DNA of 64,000 nucleotides from Streptomyces sp. CB00316 (GCF_001905595.1 NZ_LIXI01000002.1:558001-622000); one strand, 5' to 3'; shown: positions 24,901-33,497, counted from the stretch's first letter. Numbers and translations are program-made. The notes: generated from the letters alone by a model not told the origin.

Positions 24901-26224
24901 CTTCGCCGCCCGGGCGGCCCGCCTCGGGTGCCGTCCGTGCACCGGGGAGCTCCGTCTCCCTCTCCCGCCGTCGGGACCGGGAGGGCAGGGGCAGCCGCGT
25001 GAGCAGCCGCTGCCGGCCCAACGCGGCCCGGCCGCCCAGCCAGACGAGGAAGACCGTCGGCAGGAACACCGCGTCCGCCGCGATCATCGCCATCGAGAAG
25101 AACGGCAGCCCGAGCAGCAGGGCGATCCCCGCGTGCTCGCCGATCATGATGACCAGCAGGACGTTCTTGAGTCGTCGGTTGAACAGGGTGAAAGGGAACG
25201 CGACCTGGACGATGACCGTCGCGTACGTCAGCACCATCACCATCAGCCCGCTGGAGGCGAGCACGTCCGAGAGGGCGGGCCACGGGGCGAAGTAGTCGAG
25301 CTTGAGCGGGTAGTAGAGCGCGGTGCCGTCCTGCCAGCGCGAACCCTGGATCTTGTACCAGCCGGCGGTCGCGTAGATCAGGCAGACCTCGATCATGATC
25401 ACGACGAGCGTGGCGTTGTGGGCGAGGTTGGCCAGCACGTCGAGCAGGGCGCGCGGCTGCCCGCCGGGCGCGAAGCGGTTCGCGGCCCACCAGGCGGCGG
25501 CGGAGAGCCAGAGGATCCACAGCAGCACCGGGAGCCACCAGGTCCCGCCGAGGCCGCCCATCAGGGTGGCTCCCAGCAGGACCGGGCCGAGGACCGCCCA
25601 GAGCACCGGACCCACGGCGTCCCGCCGGGGCGGCAGGCCCAGCGCGCCGCGCTCCGCGTCGCGGGCCGTACGGCGGGCGTCCAGCGACCAGACCTGGGCG
25701 CATCGCGTCAGCACGAGGTAGATCGCCATCAGATGGATGACGTTGTCGCCGCCGTCGCCCATGAAGACGCTGCGGTTCTGTACGGAGAGCACGCCGACCA
25801 TGAAGAGGACCGACATGGTCCGGGTGCGCCACCCCAGGAGCAGACCGGCGGCGGACAGCACGGTGAGCGCGTACACCACCTCGAACCAGAGGACGCTGTC
25901 CGACCAGAGGAGGACGGAGAAGGCGTCGTTCCCGGCCGTGAGCTGCCGGGCCAGGTCCCAGTGCCACGGGCTGTCGGGGCCGTACAGCTCATGGCGGTGC
26001 GGCAGCTCGCGCACCAGGAAGAACAGGTAGGTGGCGGCGAAGCCGATCCGGATGACGGCGCTCTGGTACGGGCCGAGGGCCGATGCGGTGACGCGTTGGA
26101 TGGCGCGGGCCAGAACGGTCCCGGCGGCGGCGATCCGGTCCGGGGCCCCGGGGGCCGGAGAGCCGGGGCCCGGAGCGGGGGCGGACCGGCCGGACGGGGG
26201 TGCGGTGGGCGGGGTGGTGGTCAC
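24815..26224 (-). CDS. HTTM-domain polytopic membrane protein
   Basis: 469 residues with about eight to ten hydrophobic helices between residues 55 and 420 (AVIRIGFAATYLFFLV, LWFEVVYALTVLSAAGLLLG, VLWAVLGPVLLGATLMGG, NATLVVIMIEVCLIYATAGWYK). The pattern MGDGGDNVIHL followed by YATAGWYKIQGSRW fits the HTTM domain related to vitamin-K gamma-carboxylases and to SdpB. The gene overlaps the upstream DUF5819 gene by four bases. The cytosolic C-terminus is Arg/Gly-rich, its end falling inside the 204-bp duplication. In Bacillus, SdpA and SdpB jointly mature a peptide toxin; whether this pair does anything similar is open. Confidence 0.8.
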   Translation of the reverse strand: MTTTPPTAPPSGRSAPAPGPGSPAPGAPDRIAAAGTVLARAIQRVTASALGPYQSAVIRIGFAATYLFFLVRELPHRHELYGPDSPWHWDLARQLTAGNDAFSVLLWSDSVLWFEVVYALTVLSAAGLLLGWRTRTMSVLFMVGVLSVQNRSVFMGDGGDNVIHLMAIYLVLTRCAQVWSLDARRTARDAERGALGLPPRRDAVGPVLWAVLGPVLLGATLMGGLGGTWWLPVLLWILWLSAAAWWAANRFAPGGQPRALLDVLANLAHNATLVVIMIEVCLIYATAGWYKIQGSRWQDGTALYYPLKLDYFAPWPALSDVLASSGLMVMVLTYATVIVQVAFPFTLFNRRLKNVLLVIMIGEHAGIALLLGLPFFSMAMIAADAVFLPTVFLVWLGGRAALGRQRLLTRLPLPSRSRRRERETELPGARTAPEAGRPGGEDRSGTGDGHGGTGEAPPHGTGGGHTLVG

Positions 26225-27039
26225 TTGTCCCCCTCCTCGGCGCGTGCCGCGTCACGCGGTGCGGGCAGGTCGTCGGGGGTCACGGACCACCAGGGGAGTA
26301 CACGGTAGCCGGGGCGGGTGTCGGCCTTGTCGGTGGACCACGAGGGCGGGGGGATCAGGCTGCTGGCCGACCTCATCTGGATCCGCTCGACCGTGCCGCC
26401 CAGGTCGACCCCGCTCAGCCGCAGCATCGCGATGCGCCGGATGTAGCGCTCGGAGAGGTCGCCGCGCAGCCCGTTGGGCTTGTTCCGGTCGTCGTGCGAG
26501 TTCACGTAGAAGTCCCAGCCCCGGCGGAGCTCGTTCTGGTTCACATGGCTGGGGAGGAGGTTGCCGCGTATCGCGTCGGCGTCCGCGTCGGTGAGGCTGA
26601 TCCAGTCGGTGGTGCGGCGCCCGTCGGCCCCGGCCACCTCGGCCCGGACGTGGACGGCGATGTTCTGCTGGAGCGGGTTGGGGGCGAAGAGCTTCCAGTT
26701 CTGTTCGAACTCGGGGTAGATCCAGTCGTCGATCGTCTTGCCGTGCTGCTTGGTCAGCGTGTTGGACGGGGCGACATGCAGGAAGACCATCGCCACCTGT
26801 GCGCAGGCCAGAAGCCCGATGAGGGAGAGGGCCAGGGCGGCGACGACCTGGTAGCCGAAGGAGAGGCCGGCTATGCCGACGCCGGCCCCGGGGGGATCCG
26901 GGACGGCCTCCGGAGCCTCCGCTTCGGGTCCCGGAGCGTCCGGTTCGGGGTGCGCGCGGCTCACGGCCTGCGGCCGGACGTCCTCGTGCACGCTGCCGGA
27001 ATCCCCGTGCCCGGGGCTCCCGTCGTGGTCCGCATCCAT
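26221..27039 (-). CDS. DUF5819-family membrane protein
   Basis: About 272 residues from ATG 27039 (a GTG at 27078 is an alternative start). An acidic/Pro-rich cytosolic N-terminus of about 50 residues, one membrane helix (QVVAALALSLIGLLACAQVAMVFLH, about 63-87), then an external domain with the conserved WKLFAPNPLQQNIAVHVRAE stretch and NELRRGWDFYVNSH. The WxLFAPNP motif resembles the SdpA/DUF5819 group. It is coupled to the HTTM gene by a four-base overlap, so the two products probably form a membrane complex. It is divergent from the paaA operon. Confidence 0.75.
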   Translation of the reverse strand: MDADHDGSPGHGDSGSVHEDVRPQAVSRAHPEPDAPGPEAEAPEAVPDPPGAGVGIAGLSFGYQVVAALALSLIGLLACAQVAMVFLHVAPSNTLTKQHGKTIDDWIYPEFEQNWKLFAPNPLQQNIAVHVRAEVAGADGRRTTDWISLTDADADAIRGNLLPSHVNQNELRRGWDFYVNSHDDRNKPNGLRGDLSERYIRRIAMLRLSGVDLGGTVERIQMRSASSLIPPPSWSTDKADTRPGYRVLPWWSVTPDDLPAPRDAARAEEGDK

Positions 27040-27070
27040 CCCGCCCCGCTCACGATCGATCACCACTGGG

Positions 27071-27138
27071 TTATCCACAGGGTTGACACCCTACGGGCCT
27101 CCGACCGACCATTGAAGTCAATGAACCGAACGATCGGT
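27071..27138. promoter_or_regulatory. paaABCDE promoter region: DnaA box, -35 element and PaaR-type operator
   Basis: A DnaA-box-like TTATCCACA (27071-27079) precedes TTGACA (27083-27088). The operator ACCGAACGATCGGT at 27125-27138 sits 17 bases before the paaA start, where bound repressor would block transcription. The operator matches the one at 22138 in spacing and half-site sequence. Confidence 0.75.
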
Positions 27139-27154
27139 CGGTAGGGAGCCCGGG

Positions 27155-28213
27155 ATGGCGGCAGTGACTGCGGACCAGAAGACGCAGAGCACCTCAGGCA
27201 CGGCAGAAGCGGCAGGGCGGACCGCGGGCACGGCACCGGACGTTGCGGACGCGGCACGCCTCGCGGTCTTCGACGCGGCCGTGGCGGCCGACGACCGCAT
27301 CGAGCCGCGCGACTGGATGCCCGAGGCGTATCGCGCCACTCTGGTCCGCCAGATGGCCCAGCACGCCCACTCGGAAATCATCGGCATGCAGCCCGAGGCC
27401 AACTGGATCACCCGCGCGCCCTCGCTGCGCCGCAAGGCGATCCTGATGGCCAAGGTCCAGGACGAGGCCGGCCACGGCCTGTATCTCTACAGCGCGGCCG
27501 AGACGCTGGGCACCAGCCGCGAGGAGCTGCTCGACAAGCTCCACGCCGGCCGCCAGCGCTATTCGTCGATCTTCAACTACCCCACCCTGACCTGGGCCGA
27601 CGTCGGCGCGATCGGCTGGCTGGTGGACGGTGCGGCCATCACCAACCAGGTGCCGCTCTGCCGCTGTTCCTACGGCCCCTACGCCCGCGCGATGGTCCGC
27701 ATCTGCAAGGAGGAGTCCTTCCACCAGCGCCAGGGGTACGAGCTGCTGCTCGCCCTCAGCCGCGGCACCGAGGCCCAGCACGCGATGGCCCAGGACGCGG
27801 TGGACCGCTGGTGGTGGCCCTCCCTGATGATGTTCGGCCCGCCCGACGACGCGTCGGCCCACTCCGAGCAGTCGATGGCCTGGAAGATCAAGCGGCACTC
27901 CAACGACGAGCTGCGCCAGCGCTTCGTGGACATCTGCGTGCCGCAGGCCGAGGCGCTGGGCCTGACCCTGCCGGACCCCGACATCCGGTGGAACGAGGAG
28001 CGCGGCCAGCACGACTTCGGCGCGATCGACTGGACGGAGTTCCAGGAGGTCCTCAAGGGCAACGGCCCGTGCAACGAGCAGCGGATCACCCAGCGGCGCA
28101 GGGCCCACGAAGAGGGCGCCTGGGTCCGGGACGCGGCAGCCGCGTACGCCGCCAAGCACACCCCCTCAGTACCGGACGCACAGCAGGCGCAGCACGTGGA
28201 GGAGACGGCATGA
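27155..28213 (+). CDS. paaA: phenylacetyl-CoA 1,2-epoxidase catalytic subunit PaaA
   Basis: 352 residues. Ferritin-like di-iron monooxygenase alpha subunit: iron-ligand motifs in [37 protein letters not shown] (E-x2-H type) and [19 protein letters not shown]. It epoxidises the ring of phenylacetyl-CoA within the PaaABCE complex. About 40 N-terminal residues are Ala/Thr-rich and probably disordered. First gene of paaABCDE; stop and paaB start overlap by four bases. Confidence 0.95.
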   Translation: MAAVTADQKTQSTSGTAEAAGRTAGTAPDVADAARLAVFDAAVAADDRIEPRDWMPEAYRATLVRQMAQHAHSEIIGMQPEANWITRAPSLRRKAILMAKVQDEAGHGLYLYSAAETLGTSREELLDKLHAGRQRYSSIFNYPTLTWADVGAIGWLVDGAAITNQVPLCRCSYGPYARAMVRICKEESFHQRQGYELLLALSRGTEAQHAMAQDAVDRWWWPSLMMFGPPDDASAHSEQSMAWKIKRHSNDELRQRFVDICVPQAEALGLTLPDPDIRWNEERGQHDFGAIDWTEFQEVLKGNGPCNEQRITQRRRAHEEGAWVRDAAAAYAAKHTPSVPDAQQAQHVEETA

Positions 28214-28500
28214 GCAGCTCGACCGACTGGCCGCTGTGGGAGGTGTTCGTGCGCTCGCGGCGCGGGCTCTCCCACACCCACGCGGGCAGCCTCCACGCGC
28301 CCGACGCCGAGATGGCCCTGCGCAACGCGCGCGACCTCTACACGCGGCGCTCCGAAGGCGTCTCCATCTGGGTGGTCCCCTCCACCCAGATCACCGCCTC
28401 CTCGCCCGACGAGAAGGACTCGTTCTTCGAGCCGGCCGGGGACAAGCCCTACCGCCACCCGACCTTCTACGAGATCCCGGACGGGGTGAAGCACCTGTGA
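28210..28500 (+). CDS. paaB: phenylacetyl-CoA epoxidase subunit PaaB
   Basis: 96 residues, the usual length. [41 protein letters not shown] is a near-diagnostic PaaB opening, and the end ([11 protein letters not shown]) is also conserved. PaaB bridges PaaAC heterodimers in the epoxidase complex. Start overlaps paaA and stop overlaps paaC, each by four bases. Confidence 0.95.
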   Translation: MSSSTDWPLWEVFVRSRRGLSHTHAGSLHAPDAEMALRNARDLYTRRSEGVSIWVVPSTQITASSPDEKDSFFEPAGDKPYRHPTFYEIPDGVKHL

Positions 28501-29213
28501 GCGCGGCCCTCGCCCTCGGCGACGACGCGCTGGTGCTCTCGCACCGGCTGGGGGAGTGGGCGGGCCACGCCCCCGTCCTGGAGGAGGAGGTGGCGCTCGC
28601 CAACATCGCCCTGGACCTGCTGGGGCAGGCGCGGGTGCTGCTCTCCCTCGTCGGTGACGAGGACGAGCTGGCCTACCTCCGCGAGGAGCGGGCCTTCCGC
28701 AACCTCCAGCTGGTCGAGCAGCCCAACGGGGACTTCGCCCACACCATCGCCCGGCAGCTGTACTTCTCGGTCTACCAGCACCTGCTGTACGAGCGGCTGG
28801 CGGCCGGGGGCGGCGAGCTCGCGGACCTCGCGGCGAAGGCCGTCAAGGAGGTCGCCTACCACCGCGACCACGCCGAGCAGTGGACCCTGCGGCTCGGCGA
28901 CGGCACCGCCGAGAGCCATGAGCGGATGCAGGCCGGCCTGGAGGCGCTCTGGCGCTTCACCGGCGAGATGTTCCAGCCCGTCGAAGGACTGGACGCCACC
29001 GGCTCCGGCGTCGATCCGCAGGAGCTGGAGGACGCATGGCTCTCCGCGGTCACCGGCACCGTGGAGCGGGCCACGCTGACGCTGCCGACCGGGCCGCGGA
29101 CCGGCGCCTGGACGGCGGGCGCGGGGCGGCAGGGCGTGCACACCGAGTCGTTCGGCCGGATGCTCGCCGAGATGCAGCACCTGCACCGCAGCCACCCGGG
29201 GGCGTCATGGTGA
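28497..29213 (+). CDS. paaC: phenylacetyl-CoA epoxidase structural subunit PaaC
   Basis: 238 residues from GTG 28497. Ferritin-like helical fold (LSHRLGEWAGHAPVLEEEVALANIALDLLGQARVLL, KEVAYHRDHAEQWTLRLGDGT) matching PaaC, the non-catalytic partner that stabilises PaaA. The DFAHTIARQLYFSVYQHLLYE stretch is typical. Four-base overlap with paaB and close overlap with paaD. Confidence 0.95.
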   Translation: MSAALALGDDALVLSHRLGEWAGHAPVLEEEVALANIALDLLGQARVLLSLVGDEDELAYLREERAFRNLQLVEQPNGDFAHTIARQLYFSVYQHLLYERLAAGGGELADLAAKAVKEVAYHRDHAEQWTLRLGDGTAESHERMQAGLEALWRFTGEMFQPVEGLDATGSGVDPQELEDAWLSAVTGTVERATLTLPTGPRTGAWTAGAGRQGVHTESFGRMLAEMQHLHRSHPGASW

Positions 29214-29704
29214 CCGACACCCCGCTGGAGGCGGAGCTGCGCACCCTCGCCGGTTCCGTCCCGGACCCCGAGCTCCCGGTGCTGACCCTGGCCGAGCTCG
29301 GCGTCCTGCGGGGCGTGGACGTGGAGGGCCCGGGCCGGGTGACCGTACGGCTCACTCCGACGTACACCGGCTGCCCGGCGATCGAGGCCATGTCCGCCGA
29401 CATCGAGCGGGTGCTGCACGAGAACGGCGTGCCCGAGGTCTCCGTGGTCACGGTGCTCGCACCGGCCTGGTCGACCGACGACATCAGCGCCGAGGGCCGC
29501 CGCAAGCTCGCCGAGTTCGGCATAGCGCCCCCGCGCGCCCACAGCGCCGACGGCGGCCCCGTGCCCCTGACGCTCTCGGTGCGCTGCCCGCACTGCGGCT
29601 CCACCGAAACGGAGCTGCTCAGCCGGTTCTCCTCCACGGCGTGCAAGGCCCTGCGCCGCTGTGTCGCCTGCCGCGAACCGTTCGACCACTTCAAGGAGTT
29701 GTAG
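29207..29704 (+). CDS. paaD: PaaD, MIP18/SufT-like iron-sulfur accessory protein
   Basis: 165 residues. MIP18-type domain about 8-100 (SVPDPELPVLTLAELGVLRGV, TPTYTGCPAIEAMSADIE with the conserved Cys) followed by a C-terminal four-cysteine zinc ribbon (CPHCGSTETELLS... CVACREPFDHFK). PaaD is thought to help assemble the iron-sulfur or di-iron centres of the epoxidase system. A GTG at 29210 is an equally placed alternative start. The stop is immediately followed by paaE. Confidence 0.93.
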   Translation: MVTDTPLEAELRTLAGSVPDPELPVLTLAELGVLRGVDVEGPGRVTVRLTPTYTGCPAIEAMSADIERVLHENGVPEVSVVTVLAPAWSTDDISAEGRRKLAEFGIAPPRAHSADGGPVPLTLSVRCPHCGSTETELLSRFSSTACKALRRCVACREPFDHFKEL

Positions 29705-30763
29705 ATGTTCCATCCGCTCCGGGTCAGCGCGATCGAACGGATCACGGACGATGCGGTGGCCGTGACCTTCGCCGTGCCGGCCGAGCTCCGCGAGGTCTTC
29801 CGCCACGCCCCCGGCCAGCATCTGAACGTGCGCTACAGCGTGGACGGCAAGGAGATCCGCCGTTCGTACTCGATCTGCGCACCGGCCACCGAACAGCCCG
29901 CCGACCCGGTGGTCCGGGTCGGCATCCGCGGGGTCGAGGGCGGGGCGTTCTCCACCTACGCCCTGAAGGAGCTGTCCGTCGGGGACCAGGTGGAGGCCAT
30001 GCCTCCGATGGGCCGCTTCGTGCTGGAGCCGCGTCCGGGCCTCTTCGCGGCGGTGGTCGGCGGCAGCGGAATCACGCCGGTGCTGTCGATGGCGGCCACC
30101 CTCCTGGCGCGGGAGGAGAAGGCTCGGTTCTGCCTGATCCGCAGCGACCGCACGGCGGCCTCCACGATGTTCCTGGACGAGGTGGCCGACCTCAAGGACC
30201 GCTATCCGGATCGCTTCCAGCTGATCACCGCCCTCTCCCGGGAGGAGCAGTCGGCCGGGCTTCCCTCCGGCCGCCTGGACACCGAGCGGCTCACGGCCCT
30301 GCTGCCGGCGGTGCTTCCGGTGGCGGAGGTGGACGGCTGGTTCCTGTGCGGCCCGCTCGGTCTCGTACGCGGGACGGAGAAGGCCCTGCGCGCGCTGGAC
30401 GTCGACCGGACCCGGGTCCACCAGGAGATCTTCCACGTCGACGACGGCCCGTCCGATGTCACGGTCCTCAAGGTCGCCGCGCCCTCCGACGCCACGCTGA
30501 CGGCCACCCTGCACGGCCGTTCCGGCAGCTGGCCCGTCCAGGACACGGAGTCACTGCTGGAAACGGTGCTGCGGAGCCGCTCGGACGCTCCGTACGCCTG
30601 CAAGGGCGGTGTGTGCGGGACCTGCCGGGCGTTCCTGGTATCGGGAGAGGTCCGGATGGAGCGGAACTTCGCGCTGGAGCCGGAGGAGACGGACGCGGGC
30701 TTCGTGCTGGCCTGCCAGTCGCATCCGCTCACCCCGGCGGTGGAGCTGGACTTCGACCGCTGA
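29705..30763 (+). CDS. paaE: phenylacetyl-CoA epoxidase reductase PaaE
   Basis: 352 residues. FAD-binding ferredoxin-reductase domain (RRSYSICAP, GGAFSTYALKELSVGDQ), NADPH-binding region (VVGGSGITPVLSMAATLL, GWFLCGPLGLV) and a C-terminal plant-type 2Fe-2S domain with CKGGVCGTCRAFL plus the distal Cys in FVLACQSHP. It passes electrons from NADPH to PaaA. Last gene of the operon; no obvious hairpin follows before the operator pair at 30799. Confidence 0.95.
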   Translation: MFHPLRVSAIERITDDAVAVTFAVPAELREVFRHAPGQHLNVRYSVDGKEIRRSYSICAPATEQPADPVVRVGIRGVEGGAFSTYALKELSVGDQVEAMPPMGRFVLEPRPGLFAAVVGGSGITPVLSMAATLLAREEKARFCLIRSDRTAASTMFLDEVADLKDRYPDRFQLITALSREEQSAGLPSGRLDTERLTALLPAVLPVAEVDGWFLCGPLGLVRGTEKALRALDVDRTRVHQEIFHVDDGPSDVTVLKVAAPSDATLTATLHGRSGSWPVQDTESLLETVLRSRSDAPYACKGGVCGTCRAFLVSGEVRMERNFALEPEETDAGFVLACQSHPLTPAVELDFDR

Positions 30764-30798
30764 CGACGGTCCCTCCCGTAGGAGACGCCCCGTTCCCG

Positions 30799-30832
30799 TG
30801 GAACCTGTTCCCTTCTCCTAGAACCTGTTCTA
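30799..30832. promoter_or_regulatory. tandem KstR-like TetR operators before the acyl-CoA dehydrogenase gene
   Basis: TGGAACCTGTTCCC (30799-30812) and TAGAACCTGTTCTA (30819-30832) are near-identical dyads 20 bp apart, about two helical turns. The second fits the TNNAACNNGTTNNA consensus of the actinobacterial sterol/lipid regulator KstR as I recall it; the first fits except at the last base. They end 42 bases before the gene start. Confidence 0.7.
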
Positions 30833-30874
30833 TCTTGACGGCCCGCCAGGGACCGCCAACGGGAGGCCGGGACA

Positions 30875-32023
30875 GTGGACTTCACCTTCACCGAGGAACA
30901 GCAGGCAGCCGTGGAGGCGGCCCGAGCGGTCTTCTCCGGCGTCGCGCCCGACAGCGTGCCCAGCCCCGCCCTCACGCCGGGGGCCGTGGCCGAGGACATC
31001 GACCGCCGGCTGTGGTCCGAGCTCGCGAGCTCGGACCTGCTCGGCCTCACGCTCTCGGAGGAGTACGGCGGCGCCGGGCTCGGCCCGGTCGCGCTCTTCC
31101 TGGTCCTGCGCGAGTCGGCCAAGGTCCTGGCCAGGGTCCCGCTGCTGGAGAGCTGCGCGGTCGCCATGACCGTCGAGCGGTACGGGGAGAGCGGCCTCGC
31201 GGCCGAGCTGCTGCCCCGGGCCGCCAGAGGCGAGCTGGTCCTGACCGTCGGGGCCAACGGACGCACGGGCCACGGCCCGGCCGAACTCGCCGTCACCGCA
31301 CGGCCGGAGGGCACCGGGGCCGCCCCTTCGGGCTGGGTGCTGGACGGCGTGCAGTCAGCGGTCCCCTGGGCCCAGGTGGCCGACCGGATAGCCGTCCCCG
31401 CCCACACCGGCGAGGGCCGGGCCGTCCTGGCCCTCGTGGACCCCACCCACCAGGGCGTCACCCTCGCGGACCAGGTCTCCACCAGCGGCGAACGCCTGGC
31501 GGAGGTCCGGCTCGACGGCGTGCGCCTGGAAGCACGTGACCTGATCGACACGCCCGGGGCCTGGGACCGGCTGCGGGACCTGCTCACCACGGGGACCTGC
31601 GCGCTGGCGCTCGGCCTGGGCGAGCGGGTGCTCGCGATGACCGCCGAATACACCGGAAAGCGCGAGCAGTTCGGGTTTCCCGTCGCCACGTTCCAGGCGG
31701 TCGCGGTGCAGGCCGCCGACCGGTACATCGACCTGCGGGCCATGGAGGTGACGCTCTGGCAGGCCGCCTGGCGGCTCTCCACCTGTGCCGGGGGCCCGCT
31801 GCCCGCCGCGGGCGACATCGCCGTGGCGAAGATCTGGGCCTCCGACGGGGTGCGCCGCATCGTCCAGACCGCCCAGCACCTGCACGGCGGCTTCGGCGCG
31901 GACACCGACTACCCGCTCCACCGCTTCCACGCCTGGGCGAAGCAGATCGAGCTCTCCCTCGGCCCGGCGGCGGCCCATGAGGAGGCGCTGGGCGACCTGC
32001 TGGCCGCCCACCCACTGGCCTGA
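30875..32023 (+). CDS. acyl-CoA dehydrogenase family protein
   Basis: 382 residues from GTG 30875. N-terminal helical domain (MDFTFTEEQQAAVEAARAVF), LTLSEEYGGAGLGPVALFLVLRE, and a C-terminal helical domain with YTGKREQFGFPVATFQAVAVQAAD and TAQHLHGGFGADTDYPLHRF, the FAD- and active-site-bearing parts. The middle beta domain is short and the flavin-contact segment is divergent. Such sequences often act as one subunit of heteromeric FadE enzymes in steroid side-chain oxidation (established for mycobacterial ChsE/FadE pairs). The KstR-like operators upstream point the same way, but no partner FadE gene is nearby. Confidence 0.85.
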   Translation: MDFTFTEEQQAAVEAARAVFSGVAPDSVPSPALTPGAVAEDIDRRLWSELASSDLLGLTLSEEYGGAGLGPVALFLVLRESAKVLARVPLLESCAVAMTVERYGESGLAAELLPRAARGELVLTVGANGRTGHGPAELAVTARPEGTGAAPSGWVLDGVQSAVPWAQVADRIAVPAHTGEGRAVLALVDPTHQGVTLADQVSTSGERLAEVRLDGVRLEARDLIDTPGAWDRLRDLLTTGTCALALGLGERVLAMTAEYTGKREQFGFPVATFQAVAVQAADRYIDLRAMEVTLWQAAWRLSTCAGGPLPAAGDIAVAKIWASDGVRRIVQTAQHLHGGFGADTDYPLHRFHAWAKQIELSLGPAAAHEEALGDLLAAHPLA

Positions 32024-32051
32024 CGCCCCCGAAAAGATCGGGGCGGGCGTC
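32022..32051. terminator. bidirectional hairpin between acyl-CoA dehydrogenase and rhodanese genes
   Basis: GACGCCCCCGA pairs with TCGGGGCGGGCGTC (one bulge region) around a short A-rich loop. It overlaps both stop codons of the convergent genes. Confidence 0.7.
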
Positions 32052-32394
32052 AGAGGACGAAAGCCGAGGCCCCGTCGTCCGTCACCATCGGGCGCCCGGC
32101 CCCGTCCCAGGCGAGCATGCCGCCGTCGATGTTCACGGCGTCGATCCCCTGCTGGACCAGGTACTGCGTGACCTGGGCGGACCGGCCCCCGACCCGGCAC
32201 ATCACATGGACACGACGGCCGTCCCCGGCGGCCTCCGTCAGCTCACCGAACCGGCCGACGAAGTCGCTCATCGGAATGTGCAGCGCGCCCTCGACATGAC
32301 CGGCCGCCCACTCGTCGTTCTCGCGGACGTCCAGGACCAGGCCGTCCGACGGCACCTGAGCGACGTCCACCGAGGGCAGCGGGGCGAGATTCAT
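32050..32394 (-). CDS. single-domain rhodanese-like sulfurtransferase
   Basis: 114 residues, one rhodanese module: VLDVRENDEWAAGHVEGALHIPM, then the active-site loop CRVGGRSAQ with catalytic Cys in VHVMCRVGGRS, ending NIDGGMLAWDGAG. It probably moves sulfane sulfur or detoxifies cyanide; substrate unknown. Encoded on the minus strand downstream of the J-domain-like gene, 71 bases after its stop, possibly cotranscribed. Confidence 0.9.
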   Translation of the reverse strand: MNLAPLPSVDVAQVPSDGLVLDVRENDEWAAGHVEGALHIPMSDFVGRFGELTEAAGDGRRVHVMCRVGGRSAQVTQYLVQQGIDAVNIDGGMLAWDGAGRPMVTDDGASAFVL

Positions 32395-32465
32395 GGGTTA
32401 TGCCTTCTCTCGTACGTACGCGGGCCGGGGGTCCGCCGGAGACCCCCCACAAGTCACCGGGAACG

Positions 32466-33497
32466 CTACTGCACCATCTCCGCGAGCTCGGCCTCACGCC
32501 GGGACACCTCGCCCAGCAGCTGCTCCCCGATGTCCTCCAGCAGCTGGTCCGGGTCGTCCGGGGCCATCCGGAGCATCGAGCCGATCGCGCCCTCCTCCAG
32601 CTCCTTGGCGAGCACCGTGAGCAACTCCTTGCGCCTGCTGAGCCACTCGAGCCGGGCGTAGAGCTCCTCGCTCTCGCTGAGCGGGGCGAGCGGCTGGGCC
32701 GGGCCCGCCGCCCACTCGGCCGCCAGCTCCTTGAGCAGCTCGACGTCACCGCGCCCGTAGGCGGCGTTCACACGGGTGATGAACTCGTCCCGGCGCTCCC
32801 GCTCCGGCTCGTCCTGGGCCAGGTCCGGGTGGGCCTTGCGGGCCAGCTCGCGGTAGAGCTTGCGGGCCTCCTCGCTCGGCCTGACCCGCTTCGGCGGCCG
32901 CACCGGCTGTTCGGTGAGCATGGCGGACGCCTCGGGGGAGAGCCCGTCGGAGTCCATCCAGTCGTGGAAGAGCTCGTCGACCCCGGGCATCGGCATGACG
33001 ATGTCCCGCGCCTCCTTGGCCTTGCGCAGGTCCTCGGGGTCACCGGTCTTCGCGGCCCGTGCCTCGGCGATCTGCGCGTCCAGCTCGTCGAGGCGCGCGT
33101 ACATCGGGCCGAGCTTCTGGTGGTGCAGCCGGGAGAAGTTCTCGACCTCCACCCGGAAGGTCTCCACCGCGATCTCGAACTCGATCAGCGCCTGCTCGGC
33201 GGCCTGCACGGCCTTGGCCAGCCGCGCCTCGGGACGAGGAGCGGCGTCCTGCGGGTCACCGGCCGCCCCGGCGTCCCCCGCCGGAGAGGCCGGAGAGGCC
33301 GGAGAGGCCGGAGAGGCCGGAGAGGCCGGAGAGGCCGGAGAGGCCGGAGAGGCCGGAGAGGCCGGAGAGGCCGGAGAGGCCGGAGAGGCCGGTGCGTCCT
33401 GGGCTTCCGGTGCGGGCTGCGGCTCGGCGGGCCGGTCGTCGTCCTGCCGGTCATCATCGTTCCGGGTGGGAGGCACCCCGGCGGCTTCGTGGGTCAC
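32466..33497 (-). CDS. J-domain-like protein with (Ala-Ser-Pro)12 minisatellite
   Basis: About 343 residues from GTG 33497. N-terminal low-complexity region contains twelve Ala-Ser-Pro units encoded by a perfect 9-bp repeat (33283-33390). A coiled-coil-prone middle follows (LAKAVQAAEQALIEFEIAVETFRVEVENF, LDELDAQIAEARAAK). A J-domain-like helix pair (EARKLYRELARKAHPDLAQDEPER, about residues 205-228) holds the HPD signature, and a charged helical C-terminus ends the protein. HPD implies possible DnaK contact. I know this class only as an uncharacterised actinobacterial protein; the repeat number probably varies between strains. Confidence 0.75.
   Translation of the reverse strand: MTHEAAGVPPTRNDDDRQDDDRPAEPQPAPEAQDAPASPASPASPASPASPASPASPASPASPASPASPASPAGDAGAAGDPQDAAPRPEARLAKAVQAAEQALIEFEIAVETFRVEVENFSRLHHQKLGPMYARLDELDAQIAEARAAKTGDPEDLRKAKEARDIVMPMPGVDELFHDWMDSDGLSPEASAMLTEQPVRPPKRVRPSEEARKLYRELARKAHPDLAQDEPERERRDEFITRVNAAYGRGDVELLKELAAEWAAGPAQPLAPLSESEELYARLEWLSRRKELLTVLAKELEEGAIGSMLRMAPDDPDQLLEDIGEQLLGEVSRREAELAEMVQ
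33283..33390. repeat. 9-bp minisatellite, 12 perfect copies
   Basis: GGAGAGGCC repeated 12 times without interruption, inside the J-domain-like gene; read on the minus strand it encodes Ala-Ser-Pro units. Such arrays expand and contract by slippage without shifting the frame. Confidence 0.95.

Noticed and set aside
17016..30763. Secondary metabolite gene cluster
   Set aside because: bkd and paa genes are primary catabolism and precursor supply; no PKS, NRPS or tailoring genes are present.
33283..33390. CRISPR-like array
   Set aside because: The 9-bp units are contiguous without spacers and lie inside a coding frame.
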